64,000 bases of DNA from Palsa-461 sp963768185 (lineage in GTDB: Bacteria; Actinomycetota; Acidimicrobiia; Acidimicrobiales; RAAP-2), in assembly GCA_963768185.1 (NCBI GenBank), contig CAVYGS010000004.1, positions 930,001 to 994,000 of the forward strand, in the 5' to 3' direction. The notes under the pieces were generated by a model. It saw only the letters and a program-made list of their open reading frames with translations, did not search any database and was not told where the DNA came from. Below, piece after piece: positions 35,045-42,816 of this stretch. The position numbers and the translations under genes are program-made. How positions within the stretch are numbered: the stretch's first letter is position 1; every line of letters begins with the position of its first letter.

Positions 35045-38000
35045 TCAGGCCACGAAGTACTTGGCGGCCGGGTGCGAGCAGATGATCGCGTTCGTCGTCT
35101 GTTCGGGTTCGAGCTGGAAGTTCTCGCTGATGCTGACGCCGATGCGATTCGCGCCGAGGAGCTCAACCACCTTGGCGTTGTCGGCCAGCTCCGGGCACGC
35201 CGGATATCCCCAGGAGTAGCGCCCGCCCCGGTACTGCTGGCGGAACAGCCCGCCCAGGGTGGGCCCATCCTCCCCGGCGAAGCCGAGCTCCTCGCGCACC
35301 CGGCGATGCCAGTACTCGGCCAGGGCCTCAGTCATCTCGACCCCGAGGCCGTGCAGGAACAGGTAGTTCTGGTACTCGTTGGCCGCGAACAGCTTGGCCG
35401 TCTCCTCGGAGACGGCGCCGCCCATCGTCACCAGCTGGAAGCTGGCCCAGTCGCCCTCCTCGGCTCCGAGGGGGCGGAAGAAGTCAGCGATGCACAGCCA
35501 AGGGGCCTTGGCCTGGCGGGGGAAGCTGAACCGCATGATCTCGTGGTCACGCCGCTCGTCCTCGAAGAGGACGAGGTCCTTCCCTTCCACGTTGGCCGGG
35601 AAGTGGCCCCACACCACTTGGGGCACGAGCAGGTCGGCCTCCTTGGCCCGGGCCAGCTGCTCGCGCAGGACCGCCGCGACCCGCTCCTTGAACTCGGGGT
35701 CGCTCTCTTGGATCCCCTTGTCGGGCCGGAACCCCCACTGGTTCCTGAACAGCGCGGTCAGGTTCAGGTATTCGGCGATGTCGTCAAGGGGGATCCCCTT
35801 GGCCACCCGGGCGCCGAGGAACGGCGGCGGGAAGAGCGGGTTGTCGGTGGCCACCTCGGGCGAGCGCGCCGGCGCGTCCTCGGCCCGGGGGGTGGGTGCG
35901 AGGCCGGCGCGGGCGGGGACCTTGCGCTCTGAGATCTCGCGTCCGAAGTCGGGGTCCTCGGTGCCGCCCTTGATCTCCATCAGCCGGTCCATCGTGCGGA
36001 GCCCCTCGAACGCGTCGCGCCCGTAGAAGACCCGGCCGGTGTACACGTTGCGAAGGTCTCGTTCGACGTAGGTGCGGGTGAGCGCGGCTCCCCCCAGCAA
36101 GACGGGGATGTGGGCGAGGCGCCGGTCGTTCAGCTCCTCGAGGTTGTCGCGCATGATGAGCGTCGACTTGACGAGCAGGCCGCTCATGCCGATGGCGTCG
36201 GCCCGGCGCTCCTCGGCGGCCACGATCATCTCGCCGATCCCGACCTTGATGCCGAGGTTGACGACCTCGTAGCCATTGTTGGTGAAGATGATGTCGACCA
36301 GGTTCTTGCCGATGTCGTGGACGTCGCCTTTGACCGTGGCCAGCACGATGGTGCCCTTGCCGCCCTGGTCGCTGCGCTCCATGTGGGGCTCGAGGTAGGC
36401 GACCGCCCCCTTCATCGTCTCGGCGGAGGACAGCACGAAGGGCAGCTGCATCTCGCCCGACGCGAACAGGTCGCCCACGGTCCGCATGCCGGCCAAGAGG
36501 AAGTTGTTGATGATGTCGAGCGCCTCGACGCCCGAGCCCAGGGCCTCGTCGAGGTCCGCTTCGAGGCCGGTGCGGTTGCCGTCGACGATCCGCTGCTCGA
36601 GCCGCCGCTCGACCGGCCAGTCCAGGTACTCCTCGTTCGAAGTCGAAGAGACCGACACGCCCTCGAACAGCCCGAGCAGCTCCTGGAGGGGGTCGTAGCC
36701 GTCCCGTCGGCGGTCGTAGACGAGGTCGAGGCAGACCTCCCGAGCGCGCTCGTCGATCTTGGACAAAGGGAGGATCTTGGACGCGTGCACGATCGCCGCG
36801 TCCAGACCGGCCTCGACGCACTCGTGCAGGAAGACCGAGTTGAGCACCTGGCGCGCCGCCGGGTTGAGGCCGAAGGACACGTTGGAGAGGCCGAGGATCG
36901 TCGAGACGCCGGGCAGCTCCGCCTTGATGCGACGGATGCCCTCGAGGGTCTCGATGCCGTCGCGCCGGCTCTCCTCCATCCCCGTCGAGAGCGGCAGCGC
37001 CAGCGGGTCGAAGAAGAGGTCCTCGGGCGCGAGGCCGTAGCGTTCGACGGCGACCTCGGCGATCTCCTTGGCGGCGCGCAGCTTCCACTCCGCCGTCCGG
37101 GCCTGGCCTTCCCGGTCGATGCAGGTGCACACGACCGCCGCGCCGAACCGGCGAGCGAGGGTCAGGAAGGTGTCGAGCCGGGTGCCGGGCTCGTCGCCGT
37201 CCTCCAGGTTGACCGAGTTGAGCATGGCCCGACCGCCGAGCCACCGCAGCGCCGTCTCGGCGACCGGGCCCTCCGTCGTGTCCACCATGATCGGCACGCT
37301 CGACTGGGTGGCCAGCCGGCTCATCAGTGCGTCCATGTCGGCCACGCCGTCGGCGCCGGTGTAGTCGACGCACACGTCGATGAGGTGCGAGCCCTCCTTC
37401 ACCTGGTCGCGGGCGATTGCCACACAGGTGTCCCAGTCCGCGGCGAGCATCGCGTCGCGGAACTGCTTGGACCCGTTGGCGTTGGCGCGCTCGCCGACCA
37501 CCAGGAACGAGGTGTCCTGGTGGAACGGCATTGCCGAGTAGATCGAGGCGGCCGCCGGCTCGGGGTCGGGCGAACGCTGCGCCGGGGTGGCTTTTGCGCA
37601 GCGCTCCACGACCGCCTGGAGGTGGGCCGGGGTGGTGCCACAGCACCCGCCGACCGCGCGCACGCCGAACTCGGTGATGAAGCGGTGGTGGTGCTCGGCG
37701 AGCTGCTCCGGGGTGAGGTCGTAGTGCATCGCGCCATCCACGACGCTCGGCAGCCCCGCGTTGGGCTGGCAGGAGATCGGCACGGTGCTGTGCTGGGAGA
37801 GATAGCGCAGCGCCTCGCCCATCTCGGCGGGTCCGGTCGCGCAGTTCAGCCCGACCACGTCGACCTGCATCGCCTCGAGCGTGGTCAGCGCGGCCGCGAT
37901 CTCGGTGCCCGGCAGCATCCGCCCGGTGAGCTCGATGGTCACCTGGACCTGGAGGGGCACCTGGGTGCCCAGCGACGCCATGGCCCGGCGCGCCCCGTTG

Positions 38001-38554
38001 ATCGCGGCCTTGGCGCCGAGCAGGTCGTAGACGGTCTCGATGAGGAGGAGGTCGACGCCCCCCTCGAGCAGGCCGAGGGCCTGGTCCTCGTACGCCTGGC
38101 GCAGGTCTACGTAGGCGATCTGCCCCAGCGTGGCGAACTTGGTGCCCGGACCCATGGAGCCCGCGACCCAGATCGGCCGGTCCGGGGTCTCGTAGCCTCG
38201 CGCCACCCGCTTGGCCAGCCCGGCGGCGGCCTTGTTGATCTCGTACGTCCGCTCGGCGATCTGGTACTCGCCGAGCACGACAGAGAACGCCCCGAAGGTG
38301 TTGGTCTCGATGGCGTCGACGCCCACGTCGAGGAACGAGCGGTGGAGCTGCTCGACCAGGTCGGGCGCGGTCAGCGCCAGGATCTCGTAGCACCCCTCGG
38401 CCGAGGGGTCCCCGAACGCGGACGCGTCGAGGCCGAGGCTCTGGAAGGTCGTCCCGGCCGGGCCGTCGTAGACGAGCACACGCTCTCGGAGGGCGCTCAG
38501 ATAGCTCGACGAGTCCGGATCCAGGCGGCCCAGCAGCACTTCGGGGGCAGCCAT
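35045..38554 (-). CDS. metH: Cobalamin-dependent methionine synthase
   Basis: Transfers the methyl group of methyltetrahydrofolate to homocysteine through methylcobalamin. The 1169 residues contain the whole module order: homocysteine-binding (zinc Cys in GLNCATG and GGCCGTTP, about residues 240-310), pterin-binding (FLVVGERANANGSKQF, about 350), cobalamin-binding with DVHDIGKNLV (about 745) and the C-terminal S-adenosylmethionine activation domain (RYSWGYPACPEL). The frame is open to 38596; ATG 38554 with GGGGGGAA upstream is the better start. Divergent from a cobalamin adenosyltransferase, which makes the other active B12 form. No B12 riboswitch fits in the 44-base gap. Confidence 0.96.
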   Translation of the reverse strand: MAAPEVLLGRLDPDSSSYLSALRERVLVYDGPAGTTFQSLGLDASAFGDPSAEGCYEILALTAPDLVEQLHRSFLDVGVDAIETNTFGAFSVVLGEYQIAERTYEINKAAAGLAKRVARGYETPDRPIWVAGSMGPGTKFATLGQIAYVDLRQAYEDQALGLLEGGVDLLLIETVYDLLGAKAAINGARRAMASLGTQVPLQVQVTIELTGRMLPGTEIAAALTTLEAMQVDVVGLNCATGPAEMGEALRYLSQHSTVPISCQPNAGLPSVVDGAMHYDLTPEQLAEHHHRFITEFGVRAVGGCCGTTPAHLQAVVERCAKATPAQRSPDPEPAAASIYSAMPFHQDTSFLVVGERANANGSKQFRDAMLAADWDTCVAIARDQVKEGSHLIDVCVDYTGADGVADMDALMSRLATQSSVPIMVDTTEGPVAETALRWLGGRAMLNSVNLEDGDEPGTRLDTFLTLARRFGAAVVCTCIDREGQARTAEWKLRAAKEIAEVAVERYGLAPEDLFFDPLALPLSTGMEESRRDGIETLEGIRRIKAELPGVSTILGLSNVSFGLNPAARQVLNSVFLHECVEAGLDAAIVHASKILPLSKIDERAREVCLDLVYDRRRDGYDPLQELLGLFEGVSVSSTSNEEYLDWPVERRLEQRIVDGNRTGLEADLDEALGSGVEALDIINNFLLAGMRTVGDLFASGEMQLPFVLSSAETMKGAVAYLEPHMERSDQGGKGTIVLATVKGDVHDIGKNLVDIIFTNNGYEVVNLGIKVGIGEMIVAAEERRADAIGMSGLLVKSTLIMRDNLEELNDRRLAHIPVLLGGAALTRTYVERDLRNVYTGRVFYGRDAFEGLRTMDRLMEIKGGTEDPDFGREISERKVPARAGLAPTPRAEDAPARSPEVATDNPLFPPPFLGARVAKGIPLDDIAEYLNLTALFRNQWGFRPDKGIQESDPEFKERVAAVLREQLARAKEADLLVPQVVWGHFPANVEGKDLVLFEDERRDHEIMRFSFPRQAKAPWLCIADFFRPLGAEEGDWASFQLVTMGGAVSEETAKLFAANEYQNYLFLHGLGVEMTEALAEYWHRRVREELGFAGEDGPTLGGLFRQQYRGGRYSWGYPACPELADNAKVVELLGANRIGVSISENFQLEPEQTTNAIICSHPAAKYFVA

Positions 38555-38564
38555 GTTCCCCCCA

Positions 38565-38590
38565 AGGCTACCGGCGGCCCTCGGTAGCAT
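38565..38590. promoter_or_regulatory. Overlapping divergent -10-like boxes of metH and the adenosyltransferase
   Basis: On the minus strand TAGCCT (38570-38565) ends ten bases before the metH ATG; on the plus strand TAGCAT (38585-38590) ends eight bases before the adenosyltransferase GTG. Each -10 falls in the -35 region of the other promoter, so simultaneous firing would be hindered. Motif evidence only. Confidence 0.4.
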
Positions 38591-38598
38591 CGGCAACC

Positions 38599-39159
38599 GT
38601 GCGCATCTACACCCGCAAGGGGGACGACGGCACCACCGGGCTGCTCTATGGCGGCCGGGTCGACAAGCACTCGGCGCGCATCGAGACCAACGGCGCGGTG
38701 GACGAAGCCCAGGCGGCGCTCGGGCTGGCCCGCTCGGAGGCGGAGCCGGGATCGGAGCTCGACGAGCTGCTCGTCTCGATCGAGCGCGACCTGTACGTGC
38801 TCATGGCCGAGGTGGCGACCCTGCCCAAGAACCGGACCAAGCTCCAGGCGGGGACCTCGCTGGTCACGACCGAGATGGTCGAGGCGCTCGAGGCGAGGAT
38901 CGATGCTCTTTCCGAGCGGACGCCGATGCCCACCGAATTCGTGGTCCCCGGCGCCAACCGCCGGGCGGCGGCGCTCGACGTGGCCCGCACCGCGGTCCGG
39001 CGGGCCGAGCGGATGGCGTCCGCCGAGCCGATAGAGGGCTCCCAGGTCGGCCCGTACCTCAACCGGCTGTCCGACCTCGTCTGGACGATGGCGCGCTGGC
39101 AGGAGGGCGACGAGCACCTGGAGGCTCGCCAGAGCCCCAAGAAGAAGGAGAGGTCGTGA
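38599..39159 (+). CDS. Cob(I)yrinic acid a,c-diamide adenosyltransferase, PduO type
   Basis: Adenosylates cob(I)alamin to make coenzyme B12 for enzymes such as methylmalonyl-CoA mutase, whose large subunit is at 46982. The 186 residues carry the PduO signatures YTRKGDDGTTGLLYGG (about residues 4-19), VDEAQAALG, FVVPGANRRAAALDVART and RRAERM near the C-terminus. Start GTG at 38599. It overlaps pepA by four bases (GTGA), with AAGGAGAGG serving pepA. Length normal. Confidence 0.94.
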   Translation: MRIYTRKGDDGTTGLLYGGRVDKHSARIETNGAVDEAQAALGLARSEAEPGSELDELLVSIERDLYVLMAEVATLPKNRTKLQAGTSLVTTEMVEALEARIDALSERTPMPTEFVVPGANRRAAALDVARTAVRRAERMASAEPIEGSQVGPYLNRLSDLVWTMARWQEGDEHLEARQSPKKKERS

Positions 39160-40652
39160 CCTTGTCGGTGGAACTCATCGGACCCGAGGAGCTGGGCGAC
39201 GTCGGCGTGGCCGCCGTCTTCGCGACTGCGGGTGCGGGCGACGACCCGCCCGCGCTGGTCGGGACGACCGCTCTCGCTGCGACGGCCCTCGGCGTCCCAG
39301 CGACGCTCGACGCCGACGAGTGCGCTCGGCAGGGGTTCAAGGCGAAGGTCGGACAGGTGCTCCGTCTCTCGGGGACCAACGGGGTGCGAGTGCTCGTGGT
39401 CGGGCTCGGCCCCGCCGCCAAGCTCGATCCGGAGCGATGGCGCCGCGCCGCCGCCGCCGTGGTGCGCGCCGGTGGGGAGGGTGGCACTGCGGCGGCCTTC
39501 GTGCCGGCCGGCGCGCCAGGGGCTGCGCTCGCCGAGGGAGCGCTGCTCGCCGCCTACCGGTTCGACGCCTACCGGTCCAAGCCGTCGCCCGCGGCTTTGG
39601 AGCGCCTCGTCGTCGTCTCGGAGCGACCCGACGAGCTGCGGGGTGACTTCGAGCGCGGCGTCATCGAGTCCGATGCCGCGGCGTTCGCCCGCGACCTCGT
39701 CAACACGCCGCCGAGCGACCTCGATCCCTCCGAGTTCGCGCGCCGCGTGGAGGAGCGCCTGCGCGGCCGTCCCGGCACGACCGTCGAGGTCTGGGACGAG
39801 TCCCGCATCGCCGACGAGCGCCTGGGTGGGCTCGAGACCGTCGCGCGCGGGTCGGCCCAGCCGCCGCGGGTGGTGATGGCCCACTACACGCCGGCACACC
39901 CGGCCGAAGTCGACGGCAAGGTGCCCCACGTCGTGCTGGTCGGCAAGGGGATCACCTTTGACTCGGGCGGTCTGTCGCTCAAGACCGCCGACGGGATGAT
40001 GACGATGAAGACCGACATGAGCGGTGCCGCCACCGTCATGGCGGCGATCTCAGCGTGTGCCGAGTGCGATGTCCAGATCCGGGTCTCGGCGATCGCGATG
40101 GTCACCGAGAACATGCCGGGTCCCAACGCGGTCAAGCCCGGGGACGTGCTCCGGGCCCGCAACGGCGCCACGATCGAGGTGCTCAACACCGACGCCGAGG
40201 GCCGGCTGGTCCTCGCCGACGGGCTGTCGCTCGCCGCCGAGCTCGAGCCGGAAGCGATCATCGATGTCGCGACCCTGACCGGCGCCCAAGTGGTGGCGCT
40301 CGGGCGAACCATCGGGGCGCTGTTCGGCAACGACGAGGCGCTGATGGACGGCATCGAGGCGGTCGCTCGTGACGAGGGAGAGCCGCTTTGGCAGATGCCC
40401 TTGCCCGAGGAGTACGCGGACCACATCGACTCCGAGGTCGCCGACATGAAGAACATGGGGCGCCCCGGCGAGGCCGGGTCGATCGCCGCCGCAATGCTGC
40501 TGTCTCGCTTCGTGGGCGACGTGCCCTGGGCGCACCTCGACATCGCGGGGCCGGCCCGATCGGGGGAGTCCTCGGGCTATCTGACGAAGGGCGGCACCGC
40601 CTTCGGTGTCCGGACACTCATCGAGTACGTCCGGACGCGAGCCGGGTCCTAG
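39156..40652 (+). CDS. pepA: Leucyl aminopeptidase (M17)
   Basis: Two-metal cytosolic aminopeptidase of 498 residues. The catalytic domain shows the Lys of GKGITFDSGGLSLK (about residues 260-273), the Asp ligand in MKTDMSGAATV, the signature NTDAEGRL and the SGESSGYLTKGGTAFG end region. GTG at 39156 overlaps the adenosyltransferase stop and has AAGGAGAGG upstream. The last 17 codons are duplicated 1.5 kb downstream (42091-42141) at the far side of a small insertion, so the present 3' end may have been supplied or recreated by that insertion. Confidence 0.94.
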   Translation: MTLSVELIGPEELGDVGVAAVFATAGAGDDPPALVGTTALAATALGVPATLDADECARQGFKAKVGQVLRLSGTNGVRVLVVGLGPAAKLDPERWRRAAAAVVRAGGEGGTAAAFVPAGAPGAALAEGALLAAYRFDAYRSKPSPAALERLVVVSERPDELRGDFERGVIESDAAAFARDLVNTPPSDLDPSEFARRVEERLRGRPGTTVEVWDESRIADERLGGLETVARGSAQPPRVVMAHYTPAHPAEVDGKVPHVVLVGKGITFDSGGLSLKTADGMMTMKTDMSGAATVMAAISACAECDVQIRVSAIAMVTENMPGPNAVKPGDVLRARNGATIEVLNTDAEGRLVLADGLSLAAELEPEAIIDVATLTGAQVVALGRTIGALFGNDEALMDGIEAVARDEGEPLWQMPLPEEYADHIDSEVADMKNMGRPGEAGSIAAAMLLSRFVGDVPWAHLDIAGPARSGESSGYLTKGGTAFGVRTLIEYVRTRAGS

Positions 40653-40653
40653 T
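40603..40653 (+). repeat. Direct repeat, left copy (pepA 3' end)
   Basis: This 51-base sequence ends at the pepA stop codon and matches 42091-42141 at 46 positions; all five differences are transitions. In pepA frame both copies end in TLIEYVR(T/M)RAGS and a stop. The pair brackets the DUF488 insertion and looks like a pair of attachment sites or a duplicated target. Confidence 0.8.
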
Positions 40654-40672
40654 CCAAATAGCTCTGGTTGGC

Positions 40673-41479
40673 TCACACGTTCAGAAGTCCTTGCGTTGGG
40701 CCTTCCGGTGGCCAGAACACGCCCAGCACAAGAAAGCTGGTTGGGTGTTGCTCTTGGTTGCCGACGAATAGGACGGAGTCCCTGTCCTGCCAGAGGGTTT
40801 CTTCAAACTTCAGACGCATCTGATCTTGCCAATCTGGTCGCCGTCTGACGCGACGCCAGAGCGCTAGCACCTCCCAGTCCACGATCGTTTGTGTATGGCC
40901 GGCGCATTCGGGCGCCGAGCACCGAAACTCGTACTGGATTCGCCAAGGGACGACTTCGAACTCGGGCTTGCGCACTTCCGGATCGTCAAAAAGGCTCATT
41001 CGCGAAGCGGCGCCGACAGCACGACGTCGCCACTCGCGAAGCTGCGTTTCGTCTCTTTGTGTGATTTTCAGGCGCGGCGGCTCGACTGGACGGACGATCG
41101 ACAAGGACGGTGTCCCCGGGCCTGAACCGGAGCGGTTGTCCTCGACCAGATCGCACATGGCTTTCTCCTCGAGGTGTGCGATGAGCTGTCGCCGCTGCGC
41201 CCAGCCACTCTTAGTGCCCATCGACTCTGCCGGGATGATCGAACCGTGGATCGGACTCCACGATTCTGGTCGGCGATCTGAGGTTGGGCGCCGCACGGAT
41301 ACCCAGACTGCCTGGTATTTTGCAAACTTTCGCTCGTCGTCTAGGTCCCTAAAGGGGACTGGATGGAGCCGAATCCAATGAGGATCACCCTGGTCAATGC
41401 GGAGGCCAGCGACACACATGGTCTCGTTGAGTTCGCGTGTGAGAACCGGCGAGGCCTTGACGAGCACGACAACCTTCAT
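40673..41479 (-). CDS. Conserved protein paired with DUF488, function unknown
   Basis: About 268 residues from ATG 41479 (MKVVVLVKASPVLTREL), the likely family start; the frame is open to 41566. The first half (MCVAGLRID, WIRLHPVPFRDL, FAKYQAVWVSVRRPTSDRRPESW) looks like a compact alpha/beta domain, and the second has a CSAPECAGHTQTIVDWEVLALWRR segment that may bind a metal through Cys-Cys-His. No nucleotide loop, signal peptide or membrane helix. I recall proteins of this kind next to DUF488 genes, but know of no function. It is divergent from DUF488 over about 140 bases within the insertion. Confidence 0.75.
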   Translation of the reverse strand: MKVVVLVKASPVLTRELNETMCVAGLRIDQGDPHWIRLHPVPFRDLDDERKFAKYQAVWVSVRRPTSDRRPESWSPIHGSIIPAESMGTKSGWAQRRQLIAHLEEKAMCDLVEDNRSGSGPGTPSLSIVRPVEPPRLKITQRDETQLREWRRRAVGAASRMSLFDDPEVRKPEFEVVPWRIQYEFRCSAPECAGHTQTIVDWEVLALWRRVRRRPDWQDQMRLKFEETLWQDRDSVLFVGNQEQHPTSFLVLGVFWPPEGPTQGLLNV

Positions 41480-41620
41480 GCGTTCTGGTTCCATGCCTCT
41501 CCGTTCGTTGCCAGACCCGTGCGCCCGATCTGCCTCCAAGCATCGCGGCAGGGCGCGACAACACACACCCTCTACTCGCGGGTACTGGTTTCACAGCTCT
41601 TTGGCCACTAGAACGGAGCA

Positions 41621-42067
41621 ATGGAACGGCCGGTTGGCATCTACACCGTCGGTTACGAGGACCTCCGAATCGACCAGTTCCTCAACAAGCTTGTCGAACA
41701 CCAAATCGACAGCGTCGTTGATGTGCGGCTCACGCCATCAAGCAGGCGACCCGGCTACTCGAAGGGCCGGCTGAGTGCCGCCCTTTCGGCAGCTGGGATC
41801 ACATACGCGCACGAATGGGAACTCGGGAACCCAGCCGACAACCGAGATGCCTTTCGTCGTGGTCCGCTCGAAGAAGGACGTCAACGCATGAGGGAAAGGC
41901 TACAGAACGGTTCCAAAGACGCGCTGACGCGACTTGTCGAGCGAGCCAGGCGCGAGCGCGTTGCCGTTTTCTGTGTCGAAGCGAGCGACGCAAAGTGCCA
42001 CCGGCAGGTCATCGTAGAGATGGCACGTGAAATCGAACCCCGACTGTTCACACGCTGCATCTGGTGA
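41621..42067 (+). CDS. DUF488 family protein
   Basis: A 148-residue DUF488 protein: IYTVGYEDLRIDQFLNKL (about residues 6-23), VVDVRLTPSSRRPGYSKGRLS (split: VVDVRLTPSSRRPGYSK), YAHEWELGNP and the C-terminal VAVFCVEASDAKCHRQVI, with Cys and His in CxxxxxxxCHR. The family is widespread on accessory DNA and has no settled biochemical role. ATG at 41621 is preceded by CGGAGC and, six bases upstream, a -10-like TAGAAC. Its stop lies 23 bases before the right pepA repeat. Codon use is less GC-rich than in neighbouring genes, in line with transfer. Confidence 0.88.
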   Translation: MERPVGIYTVGYEDLRIDQFLNKLVEHQIDSVVDVRLTPSSRRPGYSKGRLSAALSAAGITYAHEWELGNPADNRDAFRRGPLEEGRQRMRERLQNGSKDALTRLVERARRERVAVFCVEASDAKCHRQVIVEMAREIEPRLFTRCIW

Positions 42068-42090
42068 AGATCCCACGGCCCGGTAGGTCG

Positions 42091-42141
42091 TCGACGTCTG
42101 GACGCTCATCGAGTACGTCCGGATGCGAGCCGGGTCCTAGT
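42091..42141 (+). repeat. Direct repeat, right copy (pepA 3' end remnant)
   Basis: Second copy of the pepA terminal 51 bases (see 40603-40653), including its TAG stop, with no pepA sequence upstream of it. It directly abuts the 3' end of the next native gene at 42147. It may be the original pepA end displaced by the insertion. Confidence 0.8.
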
Positions 42142-42146
42142 TCGGC

Positions 42147-42773
42147 TCACCCGGGGGCGGCCAGCGGCCGGTCCGCCTCACTCTCCGGGGACCAGGCCCA
42201 TCGCGCGGCCTCGAAGGCGGTCGCCGGATGGACGCCTCTGCGCAGGAGGTGACGCTCGATCGACGCGTCGTCGACTCCCAGCTCACGCAGGTCCAACGCC
42301 ACGAGCCGGGCCTGTCGCCGGAGCCGCACGCCCTCGTCGGCCTGCGCCTCGGCGTCCACCCAGGCGCGGTGCTGCTCCTGGAGCGAAATCGGGAGTCGGA
42401 TCAGATGCCGAGGCAGGACTCGCGGGAGCCGCTCCACGACTTCGAGCCGTTCCGCTGCCGGACGCCGAGCCAGTCCGAAGCGGACGCTGCGGGCAAGCGC
42501 GCGCCGCAGAGGGGCGTGTCGGCTGGCCGAAGCACCGAGCCCGAGGCAGCCTGCCGCCTCGTCGAGGTCGAGCTCGAAGCCGTCGGGTTCGTCGTCGAAC
42601 CGGTCGGCCAACCGGCGGAGCAGCCAGATCGCTGAGGGTCCAAGGACCGGCAGCCAGAACTGCTCGACGTAGCGGGCGCGAGGGTCGAAGGTTGGCCGGA
42701 CGACGTCTGGTCTGTTCCACCGTTCAACGCGTAAAGCGCCGGGCTCCTCGCTGGTGTCGGGATCGATGGGCAC
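42147..42773 (-). CDS. Hypothetical protein, function unknown
   Basis: A 208-residue protein rich in Arg, Ala and Leu with no recognised domain. Visible parts are RARYVEQFWLPVLGPSAIWLLRRLADRF (here split: YVEQFWLPVLGPSAIWLLRR), an Asp/Glu-rich LDEAAGCLGLG segment that could be the start of a winged-helix-like fold, a basic middle (RRALARSVRFGLARR) and a helical C-terminus ending in ATAFEAARWAW. No signal peptide or clear membrane helix. It is convergent with pepA and separated from it by the DUF488 insertion. The codon pattern is high-GC and native-looking. Confidence 0.7.
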   Translation of the reverse strand: MPIDPDTSEEPGALRVERWNRPDVVRPTFDPRARYVEQFWLPVLGPSAIWLLRRLADRFDDEPDGFELDLDEAAGCLGLGASASRHAPLRRALARSVRFGLARRPAAERLEVVERLPRVLPRHLIRLPISLQEQHRAWVDAEAQADEGVRLRRQARLVALDLRELGVDDASIERHLLRRGVHPATAFEAARWAWSPESEADRPLAAPG

Positions 42774-42816
42774 GCCCCGATCGTGCGGCGTGCACCTCGC
42801 AGGAGACCTTGCGCGC

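Larger units (their letters stand above)
40654..42090. mobile_element. 1.4-kb insertion at the pepA 3' end carrying a divergent DUF488 gene pair
   Basis: Between the two pepA-end repeats lie only the DUF488 gene and its divergent partner, in DNA visibly lower in GC than its surroundings (about 32 of 60 bases in the line 41641-41700). The next native gene starts its 3' end at 42147, six bases beyond the right repeat, so the segment fits exactly between pepA and that gene. No integrase or transposase is inside, so any movement would have needed help in trans or homologous recombination. Confidence 0.45.

Noticed and set aside
36110..38587. Very long open frame opposite metH (and others opposite aceE at 3505-5598 and opposite the mutase at 46850-48904)
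   Set aside because: They mirror real high-GC genes codon for codon, are rich in Arg, Gly, Val and Asp, and show no domain or ribosome binding site.
38555..38598. Cobalamin riboswitch controlling metH or the adenosyltransferase
   Set aside because: The gap is only 44 bases, far shorter than a cobalamin riboswitch, and has no B12-box-like sequence.
40654..42090. Insertion sequence
   Set aside because: There is no transposase, no terminal inverted repeats and the flanking direct repeats are 51 bases of pepA, much longer than a target-site duplication.
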